A stretch of DNA of 60,000 nt from NCBI RefSeq assembly GCF_000003815.2, contig NC_049984.1, forward strand, positions 8,454,197 to 8,514,196. The letters run 5' to 3'. The number at the start of each line of letters is the position of its first letter. The stretch's first letter is position 1. The notes beneath the pieces are model-generated. The model did not search any database and was not told the DNA's origin. It worked only from the letters and a program-made list of their open reading frames with translations. Origin of the DNA: Branchiostoma floridae (taxonomy: Eukaryota; Chordata; Leptocardii; Amphioxiformes; Branchiostomatidae). This document shows positions 11,201-20,700 of the stretch, in pieces. Both the position numbers and the translations under genes were made by a program.

Positions 11201-14138
11201 GTGTTACCGCGAACTTAAATCCACAGCGAAAATTTCTTTTCCCGCTACCGCGAAATCAAATCCCCGCGAACTTTAATGCATTTACAGTATTCGGTACATC
11301 TGATTTCTAATGAACTACTAGTACCAGGGCAGGAGCCTTTTGCATTGTAATGAATTACACCTTTGTGAGTCCATTATTAAATTGTTCTATTGTAACAGAC
11401 GACTTATAAAGCATAGTCAATCTACTAGTATTTAGATCAATCTTAAGGATTCGTAACCAAAACAGCTGAACTGACATCTAAAAAAAAAAGTACAAGCAAA
11501 CGCCTAACCTCCGCATACAGGCAGCTGCCATTATGGTGCGCCAGGTTTCCATAAGGCCCCCGCCAGTCACACTGGTCATCTTCCAGTAGGTCTCCTGAGG
11601 GAAAAAAAGACGCATGTTTCATGTATGGTTCAACATGTACATATACACGTACTTTACATTGCATGTGTGCAACAACGTTGCCTGTGTCTACCCTTAGTAG
11701 TCTATTAAAGCTTAACAAAATGTGGGTTCGACTTCTCTTTTGGAGACAGTGAAGATGAATTATGCCATCATTTCGCCACGTTAGGACAAGGAGGAGAGAA
11801 ATTGTCTTCTCGTCAGTGCATGTGGCAAGATTGTGGGCAGCATTTAATAGCTTCTATAAAGAGATCTTTTTAAATTGTAATCCTACAAGAAACAGATAAC
11901 GATGTCCCTCCCTTCTTCTTCTACTCTTACTTCTCAGCGGAAAAGGGTTGGCTTGGTTCGTCGGATGGAAGGCTAGTACTTACCATTCATCTTCTAAGGC
12001 CTATGAGTTTCACTGAGGGGCTCATGCATTGAGGGAGTACATATCAGTTATATTTGATCTATAGTATTAGACTATTAACAATAGAAAAATGATTAGCAAT
12101 TACCTCCATTGGTACACCTGACCAACAACCTCTTGACCTTCCTGTTGGCATCATGGTCTGTAGCCACTTCGGACATCCTCATGGCTACCCTGCACAGAGG
12201 ACATTTGCGATTGGTCCTGAGCCACTGGCCGATGCATAATCTGCAATATCGGTGGCTGTTCATGTGTGTTCCATACACTGCATCAAGCAGAACACCCCTG
12301 CTGGAATGTTGCAAAAACCAAGTATTACTAACTAATTGATATCACCATCATACTAATAATATGGACTGATATGACACACCCCTATGACTTTCTTGGTGAC
12401 CCCACTGCAGTGAAAGACATGTACCAGTACATGTATATCATGTATGTTACAGTATATAATTGTAAGCTTATATAGTCATAGCAATGTATACTGTATAATC
12501 CTCATTCCAATGGTTCTCTACTTACACTTCCACATTTCTCAAAAGAAGTTGAATGTACACAAAGGAATGTGAATGAAAAGGGGGAAAATGGATAGATTAA
12601 TGATTCAGACATCACATTGTTGATGGGATTGTTTTGTAAATCAGGCAATGCAAAGAAAGTCTGCTAAGCATTACAAGAGATGCAAATTTAAAGCAGTTTG
12701 ACTAGCTAACACCCTGGAACAAATAGTTAATGTTAAACTTGTAAAGGAGCTTTGATACTCTCAACATTACCTCAGTTATGAAAATATTGGATCTATATGT
12801 CAGAAAGCATCCGTGATAACACTTTGGTTTTGCAGTTGCTTGTACTTGAGTAACTTACTTTTTGGCGTATCTTATTACCTGGATGTCTAACCTACATTGA
12901 TGCATTATGTAATATTAAGAGTTATTTAGACAATACTTTCCATAGTAAGTTAAATCAATCCTTTAGCATACCAATATTCAGGGAGGAATGATACAGCACA
13001 ATTGCACCATACGACCATGATTAAAAAGCTGTGACACAAGGATTGCAAAGGGGCCCCTCAGGCCTCAGCAACAGTTACAACGTGGACCTTTATCATCATA
13101 AACATCATGGTCACTCAGTGGAGCGAGATGGTAGAAACTCAAAGTACAACTAAGGTCATGTCACCTTGTTAACATACTGAAGTTACAGCGAAGTATACTG
13201 AGAAGGTGCAAACCAAAACTCTACCACAGATGGTTGACAGACCACTGTCTTCTGTGGCAGTGCTCTTATCAGCCAGACTCTCAGTGGGGACTTCGAACGC
13301 TTGTTTACTGCGTTACAATGATATCCCAGTTGTTATCATACTTGCAATGGTGATGCACAAGGGCTATTCATGTGAGAAGGGGGCATAATTATATATATAA
13401 AAAGTGTTGGATTTTCTGTTCATCATATGTCTGATTAGTTCAAGTGATTTATATTTTATACCGCATCTGTTGTGATCGCACTGCTTTCATGCAATGAGTG
13501 CTGTGACAAATGCCACAGAAGTGCACAGCTCCAGTTTGGGTGCACAAACACCCAGTATTTTGAGCCCTGGGTGTCATGAGTGACCCTGCTAACATCAAAC
13601 TGTGTTATTGAGAATTTGCTGCATTTTTGTTTTACTCGATCACTCGCATCTGGTAATTGACCTTTGATATAAGGATAGTGGAACATCTAGTATAACTATA
13701 GAAGAGAAATGTAACAGTAAGTCCAAAGAGACACAAAAGTGACGATATACCATGGGAGGGGGCAGACAACTCTAATCTGCATTATTGATTATGTCGATGA
13801 ATGTTAGACAATATAAAGGTAATAAGTTAGAACAAAAACAGTAAAGCAAGCAACTAGAAAGAGGCCCTTAGTAATTACATGAAGGGCTAGTTCTGAAACA
13901 GCACTCTGCTAGCCTGCAGAGAGGACAGAAGAGATGCGGGAAGTATAAAACTGCATACAGCAGGCTAGCGGTCTGCAAATTGATAAGCTGGTGTTTCAGA
14001 GGTTAATTTATGCTACTGGAGAAGTTATGGCATCTGAGTGCTAAATAAAATGGCTTACCAGATAATACACTTAAGTTCTGCAATCTCTGCTGTCTGATGA
14101 TCATCAAAGATTCCGGGATCGATCCCTGCCTCAGTCAT
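8285..14138 (-). CDS. RING / TRAF-type zinc finger / MATH-domain protein (TRAF-like E3 candidate), seven coding exons
   Basis: Exons in reading order are 14138-14059, 12300-12104, 11594-11509, 11028-10832, 10217-10076, 9650-9442 and 8453-8285. Phases join without a break into 359 residues. Residues 24-63 form a RING (C24, C27, H43, C46, C49, C60, C63), but the third zinc position is Asn41; His39 may stand in. Residues about 90-215 hold TRAF-type Cys/His fingers, for example CEHCGVSVERRHH and CPIPGCGKL. Residues 235-359 match a MATH/TRAF-C fold (GRIHSFRYVIPDI, FQVFVLPSDRD, LGLFLKLSSG). RING-TRAF proteins usually act as cytoplasmic ubiquitin ligases or receptor adaptors; that role is inferred here. 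The coiled coil that usually links fingers to MATH is missing, unless an in-phase exon lies in 9651-10075. The ATG directly follows an acceptor AG, so the 5' leader is probably spliced. It is divergent with the plus-strand gene at 17.7 kb. Confidence 0.85.
11079..11289. mobile_element. 211-bp MITE with TACTGTAAATGC ends
   Basis: TACTGTAAATGC at 11079 is matched by GCATTTACAGTA ending at 11289. Internal text repeats ACCGCGAACTTAAATCCAC in alternating forms. It sits in the intron between the third and fourth coding exons of the TRAF-like gene. Elements with these ends are common in invertebrate genomes. It has no coding capacity. Confidence 0.85.
11700..11760 (-). mobile_element. Possible LINE family A remnant, minus strand
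   Basis: The reverse complement near 11725-11755 reads TCACTGTCTCCAAAAG and AGAAGTCGAACCC, matching the C-terminal coding signature of the LINE tails. Only a short piece is recognisable. Confidence 0.4.
13905..13972. repeat. Short inverted repeat
   Basis: GCTAGCCTGC near 13909 pairs with GCAGGCTAGC near 13961, about 45 bp apart, inside the first coding intron of the TRAF-like gene. It may be a small MITE remnant. Confidence 0.5.
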
Positions 14139-14499
14139 CTGCAATCAAAGGTGACAATATCAATGTTGGCATATTCACAAACTACATATAGTGCCAGTAT
14201 GATCAATTAGGAACAGATCCAAAATACCCAAACACTGGTGTACTGATCCAGGACCTGTATCTTATTATCAATTAGTACAAGCCAGGCAGGATAACAGGTA
14301 AGAGGATGGCCATTTTGACAGATATAATTTCTGTGAAATTTCCAGAGCAGTCCCTGAGCCCCAGTGAGGTAGAACTAAAAGCAACAATTTTGTATGGGTC
14401 AAATTTCGGTTGCACCATGTGTCAACCACAACTAAATACGTTTTTATTGGTTCAAACATTGCTTCTACCCTTATTAAAGATCAACTTTTACCTGACTAC

Positions 14500-14785
14500 T
14501 AGTCCAGGTACAGGTTCGGGTCCTGTACCGTGTACCATGAGGGTCTGCATGGGGAGTTCCGACAACGATTTACGCTGAATTTAAAAGAATCCCCTACGTA
14601 TTACGCTAAATCAAGGAAGGCAATTACGCTAAATTTGGTCGCCTCGCTACGAATTACGTAGATAAGATGGTTTTCCCTACGAATTACGGGAAATAAAATT
14701 GGCTGCCTACGCCTTACGTAAAAGAGCATGCAGACCCTCTACCATGTACCTGTAGTTAAAAATTGTTTAGGTACACAGCTCTATT
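14500..14785. repeat. Second copy of the GTACCTAAA repeat, interrupted by a MITE
   Basis: The flanks of the MITE at 14539-14739 (CCAGGTACAGGTTCGGG before; GTACCTGTAG and TTTAGGTACACAGCTCTA after) belong to the repeat family seen at 7875-8260. The MITE therefore inserted into an existing repeat. Confidence 0.65.
14539..14739. mobile_element. 201-bp MITE with perfect 13-bp inverted ends and TACCAT target duplication
   Basis: GAGGGTCTGCATG at 14539-14551 is exactly inverted at 14727-14739. TACCAT flanks both sides (14533-14538 and 14740-14745), a 6-bp target duplication. The interior has repeated CTACGAATTACG motifs in both orientations. Perfect ends and duplication point to a young insertion. 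Confidence 0.9.
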
Positions 14786-15431
14786 AATCTCCATATCTTT
14801 TAATAGAATCACTGCATCAGATGCTTATCAGATGAATTTCACTATTGTCAAAGCTTATTTACTGTCCAGCAAAGGGCCCCTTTGTTATACTGATCCATTA
14901 ACTTTGAAGCAGGTTCAAAATAATTTGTAATCCCAGTTTTCAAGTCAAAAAACAGTCACATCTTTTTTTTCATTTTGTTGACATGTTGACGAAAAATTTA
15001 CGGCAAATCCATCATCACAATGACTTCTTGGGTGGACTCTCCAGACCAAACGCGCAACGCGCCATATGCTCAGAACAATCTGTGACATATCATTTTATCT
15101 CCCCAGGGAGGTTGAGCTCCTTCATATAAATTGAAGTTTCGGACAACAGGTTGAAGATACTGCATAATGTAACGTTAGATAGTATAAATAATAAGTTTGA
15201 CGGAACAAATAAGCCAGATCATTTCATAATTCACCAGCCGTTTTTGCATGAGTTAGAATTTAGGGAAAGGATTGTCCTGGCACCCTGAGGCAAAGTTGGT
15301 GTAACGCTACTGCCAACCTGCGACGACACCCCCCTCCCTCCAACAAATTATGTTACTTACAGCGTATCCCCACATGCATAGATGGATAATTTTATGCTAA
15401 ACTAAAACTAAGGAGCTTTCAACTGCCAGAC

Positions 15432-15554
15432 TAGCCTGGTCTGGTATTGTCACGGTAATATAGCTCCCGAGTCTCTTCTCTTCGCGAAGAGGAGAGAAGA
15501 GACTCGGGAGCAGCTCTCGGGAGCTATATTAATTTACGGCTGGATACCAGGCTA
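15432..15554. mobile_element. Foldback element (long hairpin)
   Basis: TAGCCTGG...TGGTAT on the left and ATACCAGGCTA on the right bracket AATATAGCTCCCGAG at about 15459 and its complement CTCGGGAGCTATATT near 15515. The inner arms GAGTCTCTTCTC and GAGAAGAGACTC surround a TTCGCGAA core. Nearly the whole 123 bp can form a hairpin. It sits just downstream of the probable first exon of the TRAF-like gene. Confidence 0.85.
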
Positions 15555-15610
15555 CTTTCAAGCTATTTTAAAGCTTCTTGCTAAAACAAACAAAAAACAC
15601 AGTTACTAAC

Positions 15611-15700
15611 CTGTGCTTAGTTCCGCGGCGTCAGAATGCCAGCTAAAGTCAAGTAGTATTGATACAATCGGGATTGAGAAGAAGACGAGTCTAGACTTGC
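15611..15700 (-). other. Probable 5' non-coding exon of the TRAF-like gene
   Basis: On the minus strand GCGGAACTAAGCACAG is followed by GTTAGTAAC, a near-consensus splice donor; the exon edge is 15611. The next coding exon upstream of 14138 has an acceptor right before ATG, so a spliced leader is expected. The distal end of this exon is a guess. Confidence 0.45.
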
Positions 15701-15749
15701 CGTGTGGAAAGAGTTGTACAAAGTTTGTCAAGAAAAAAGAGGGGGTTTC

Positions 15750-16000
15750 AAAAACATGTCACGTGATTCATAATAATAGCATATACCAAGTTACCGGGGA
15801 GATACTTTGTAACTCATTTGTAAAAAAAAGGGTTGAAAGTTCCTTTATAAGATTCTACGTTAACAACAATGTTAATATTTAAAATATAACAATAAGTATA
15901 GTTATGCCCAAAAAATGTTCAGCATAGAATATCTAACGTTAATTGTGTACCCCCTATCTTGGAGTATAATAGCTTTACCCGGTCACGTGATTTTCAGCGC
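15750..16000. promoter_or_regulatory. Candidate bidirectional promoter with two identical E-boxes
   Basis: GTCACGTGATT occurs at 15758-15768 and again, identically, at 15982-15992. The region lies between the probable first exons of two divergent genes. CACGTG with a 5' GT and 3' AT flank is the core recognised by the USF and MiT/TFE class of bHLH-zipper factors (family knowledge). Start sites were not determined. Confidence 0.5.
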
Positions 16001-16059
16001 GCAACTTTTTGCACTTCACTTCAGTGTCTTCTGTCAGCTGACGAACTTGGTGAAGCAAA

Positions 16060-16170
16060 GTTTGTTCATTTACCTACACTCATCGCACTCAGCTTATCTC
16101 CATCCCAGCTCGACAGAATTTGACGGCAGACGAGCCGATTGCACAGCGCAACGCTGCGTACACAGCAAAG
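16060..16170 (+). other. Probable 5' non-coding exon of the plus-strand novel gene
   Basis: CACAGCAAAG ending at 16170 is followed by GTCAGTATAA, a good donor. The first coding exon at 17757 begins with ATG directly after an acceptor, so an upstream leader exon is expected. The 5' limit is arbitrary. Confidence 0.4.
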
Positions 16171-16794
16171 GTCAGTATAACTCTACTCTGCCCTGCGTTA
16201 TTTGCCAATTTCGAAGTCTGCACATTAATCATTTAGTTGACTTGTGTTAGAAAAATGACGTGTTTGCCCGTGAGGGTGGTTGTTATTCTGTACTTCAGCA
16301 CAGGAAAAAATTATGAAGGCAATAGGGTAGCGGGCCAGGGTGGGGTAGGCGCTGTTTTACTTTGATGTTGGTGCTTATATTAATCTATCTGCGAAAAGTA
16401 CTTTTTTTTACCACATCAAATTATCGCCCCAGAGGCTTGTTCGCAGTGCTACATAATTATTGTGTCGCGTCGGAGCCTGTGATCTCGGCTAAATCTAAGG
16501 GGATGTCCACAAATCATTGTCCGTTAACCAATTCTCATATGCCCGCCATCACCGACTCAATTCGCAGCGTGGTGTTGAAAGTGACACCACGGCGCGGACA
16601 GTCACAAAACTTTTGGGGGGTCTCCTATAATTTGCATAGGCGCCAGGAGAGTCTTTTGTTTCAGTGTCCCTTCATTTAAGTAACAAAGAAAAAACAGTCA
16701 GCGGTCAGTTACAAAGGTAAATGTTCAAAGCTTTAAAATGTTATGAAAGTGGGATATACTTCTTGTGTGAAAGTGAATTACCAATTGTATACAA

Positions 16795-16920
16795 TGACAA
16801 TGATCTTTATTGCATATACATAATTAACATACCATATGGGCTAAATGCATAGAAAAAAAGTTACAGTCCATGCGAGACTATAGGGTCCCTCTTCATGAAA
16901 CATGAGGAAAAAACAAATTT
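16795..16920 (-). mobile_element. Possible LINE tail, minus strand
   Basis: The reverse complement ends in TGCAATAAAGATCATTG, a polyadenylation-like LINE terminus. The rest is not recognised. Confidence 0.35.
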
Positions 16921-17261
16921 ACATACTTTCAAAGTTTGTCCATTACATGGTAGTCTTTAGATGACATAACCTATGTGAACATCCATATATGTGTGTTTAG
17001 TTGTACTGTAAGTAGTTGTCATAACCTCTACTTGTATAGTAAGATATGACGAAAACACCATCAAAATGCGTCAGCATCAAAGGAGGGCGTTATTATTGAG
17101 GGTGTCAATATATTATATATTGGTCACTTTAGCTGAGTCTGCTAAGATGAACAAATCAGAACAATACAACCTTATTAACCGTGTTCTGTTCATAATGCCA
17201 GCTTTATAGTCATTTTTTTTCTTAGCTGGATTTTTATTTTTTTCGCCCTCTCGCATTAGTT

Positions 17262-17360
17262 TTGGGGGCTCCAGAGGATGTCATCCATAAAATTAAGTCG
17301 TTGTGGCCTTACGAAAGCCGCTGTGCTTTTGTCGTGTCAATAAAGATTTGTTTGTTTCTA
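17262..17360 (+). mobile_element. LINE family B 3' tail
   Basis: GCCTTACGAAAGCCGCTGTG followed by GTCGTGTCAATAAAGATT matches the tail at about 43850-43905 and, on the other strand, one in the esterase intron near 25785. It is a short 5'-truncated insertion. Confidence 0.7.
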
Positions 17361-17444
17361 GTTTTAGGGAATAATACAAGGCATGTACGAATGTCTGTGT
17401 CAGAGAACATTCTTAGACAAAATGTACTTCATTTTCTACATTGC

Positions 17445-17597
17445 ATATAACACTAGTTCACCTTTATCCGTGGGGTGACCTTTATCCGTTGTGAAACCAT
17501 TTGAAACCACCGTCCGACGACTTATATCCCTAAATAAATTTTTTGTACAAACAACAAATATAGGTTACCCTCGGATAAAGGTGAACCAGCGTTATAT
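17445..17597. mobile_element. 153-bp MITE with about 35-bp inverted ends
   Basis: ATATAACACTAGTTCACC on the left continues as TTTATCCGTGGGGTGACC. The right end (17560-17597) is its inverse with few mismatches. A second CCTTTATCCG lies just inside the left arm. The element is 160 bp upstream of the first coding exon of the novel gene, in its presumed leader intron. Confidence 0.85.
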
Positions 17598-17756
17598 ATA
17601 TATATATTATTAGTAAAAGCTATTTTTTGGTATTTCTGTTACTAATCCTTAATGACATGAAGACATTCTTCACTTTAGTACACTTCAATCCACCTAGGTA
17701 TCTGCCTAGCCTTGCCCTTGTGGCAATACAATAAAGATTATATACTTTTACCACAG

Positions 17757-20700
17757 ATGGATGATTTGCCGGATTTGGCGCGAGTGGTGAGACGCGTGCG
17801 CCCAAGCAAGAGGACAGTATTCCTGCTAGACGTAGGTGTGACACAAGTCCCCAAGGGTGCATTAAGGGCGACAATGATGGTTGATGGACGTGTCCAAAGC
17901 ATTCAAATCTACAGGACCTCTACATCAGACCAGGTGGCCGAAACAATCACCACGGCCTATGAGGGAGCCGGGATATACCTAAGGTGAAGTTCTAAGCTGT
18001 CAAAAATGTGTAAAAAAAGTGTAAAAAAACAGCTTTAGCCATTGTCTTAAAGATTTAGAAATGTTAGAGTTAGAAATTATATTAGAAATGTTAGCAGTGG
18101 TTTTAAGTTCATTATTCATAGTTTTTTGGTTTTGTTTTCAGTATATTATGTATTCTTCCTGCCAACTTGTCTAAGAGCTATATATATATCACATGTGTTT
18201 GAGGCACAGGTTTAATATGGTGAAGATGCATGGAAGCACTAAATAGAGCACAGACCCAATATTTGAACATTGAATGTATACTACAGGTATCAACTATCTC
18301 CTTTCTCCTTCAAATGGAAATCATCGTATTTCCAAATCATCAGCTGTGTCTGTTCACAACTTTACAGGAATGTGCCATGGGAGTATATGACTGTGATAAG
18401 GGGCAACAACCTGCTACCCTACACTGGCAGAGCAGTGGATGGGGACAGGTTGTTGAACCGAATGTACGCCAAAGGTAGCAAGGTGGTGTACATCAGGAAG
18501 AGACACCAGGATGATGAGCCACCGGAGCCAGAGAACCCTCATGAGCAGGTGATATCAAGTTATTTCTTTTACGTTAATTCTATCATGATTGGATACTCAA
18601 AATACCAGAAGGCTCAAAAACACTTCAAACACATTGGCTTCACACTAACTGCCCACACAAATGACCGTTTAGAGAGATATGCATTTTGAGTCATGTGCAG
18701 TTTTAATCTCTTACTAAAGGTCTGGGAATATTTTATCGCACATTATTAGAAACTCCCCTTAACTGCTCTTGGCTTCCGACAGACATCATTGTGGTCAACT
18801 AGAAATCAACTCTTAGTCACACATTTAAGAATCTGTAATTAGAAAATGCAGACTCAAGAAGACATTGTGTCTTTGCCAGTTTCCTGTAAGGGCAAATGAC
18901 TTTAAAATCAAGAGATGATATGTGTATGCTACATTGACAAAATAGAATTTTTTTTCATGTGTTACAGGTGCAGGACAATGAGATTGTCATCATTGAAGAT
19001 GAGGAAGAAGTTCGAGAAATTCCAGATGAGGAAGGGGATGTGCCAGCTGGTGAGTGTTGATGTGCTTTCTTCCATTACAAAATCCAAACATTTGAACTAA
19101 AAAAACACAAGGAAAACATCATTTTATGCGTTACATAGTACACCCCTACCCCTAGGGACACCATACTATGTGGATTTAGTCACAGGAAATACTCGCTCCT
19201 GATTGGCTGAGGAAAGATGGCAATGTTCTAATTTTAGAAATGTACTGTCATGTAAATTGAAAAAAAAAATCAGCAAGTGATATCAGGCTAGTTTAATATA
19301 AAGAGTTCAAATAAAAAAAGGGCATAGTTTGAACAACTATTCTGCCCATATTAGATCAGCATTAATCATTCGATAAAGCATTTATTAACAGAATATTGTT
19401 CTCATTGATTGTCCTATAGCACCAGAAGAGATGGAGGGAAGTGTGTTTGAAGGTAAAGAAACAAATGGAATTTGGAGTTATGTGACAGATGGTAGAAGAT
19501 GTTCATTTCCTGTATTTCAATATAAGACACAATGTTGATCAATAAACAATGTACACATAGCAACGTGATATAGTACTCTGATACTGACAAAATCTCATGC
19601 AGTAGATTTTAAGGCACATAAATTTCGTTCATGTATTTACAATATTGCCAATAAGACTGCCAATAATCATATTAATCATTGAACTATAGAAAATGCTGGT
19701 CTTGTAATATATCATTCTTCACTGACAGTAGCTTTTCTTGAAATTATTTTATAAATTGACACATTTTAATGATAACCCACCATGCTGTGAGCCCTAACCT
19801 ATTTAAAATTCTGTGAATGTCTCTTTATTATTAGATGCTGTGGACTTTGGATTGGTTGAGGCCACAAGCAGCCCCCTGGACATGCTCGAAGGTAAGTTTG
19901 TAACTCTGCCAGATTCACATTAAACCAGCATTCTAACACTGACATTTCAGAAGTACCATGGTTTGAAACATCTATGATATTGAAATGTCTCGTGCATTAC
20001 ACTCAGGTTTAACTGGTCCACATGTGGCAGCCCTGCAGACAGCTGAAGGAGGGATTAGACGGCCGTGGCCTGTCCCTCTGTCCCTTGTGGTGGTAAGACA
20101 TTTATCTGTTGTATTGTGTAATAAAGCCACATACAATTGATCAGTACATGGCACAAGTGCTGACTGTATGGTAGAACAAGTTGTCAAAATTAATGTTTGC
20201 TCTTTTATAATTAACATTTTACATTAATGTCGTGTGTTCAGGCAAAGGCTATCTGCAGGCAGCAGCAGAGGCCACTTGTGATTCTGATCGGGATGACAAG
20301 TGCTGCTACTGGATCAAGGTATTAGTTCAATTTATCGTTTTTTTACCAACTTTCAGTACCCACTGTAAGAGTCATGTGCATTTATACCGAGGAATCCAAG
20401 TCATTAAAGGCAGTGTGATTGCATTCAGTTTTAGCAAAGGTTAAATCCCTTGAGCTTTATGACTAATATACTTTTTATTTGTATTATAGTAATATATAGA
20501 ACAGAAATGATGTCACAATAATGTTAGGCTATAAATGTACATTGCTCTTGACAGATCCATGTAGGTCTACTTATCATGATTGCATTTATCACAGTCTTGA
20601 CAGGTACACACAGGAGGAAAGGTTTCTGAACCTCTTCAGTGCAGCACCAGCAGGACCAGCACCACCAGCACTGCTAGTACACCTGCTGCCAGGATCAGAA

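Noticed and set aside
13456-13686. 76-codon frame in the first coding intron of the TRAF-like gene
   Set aside because: The flanking exons join in phase without it and it shows no zinc-finger or other domain pattern.
15915-16250. 111-codon plus-strand frame in the shared promoter
   Set aside because: It runs across the E-box and through a good splice donor at 16170; a leader exon explains the region better.
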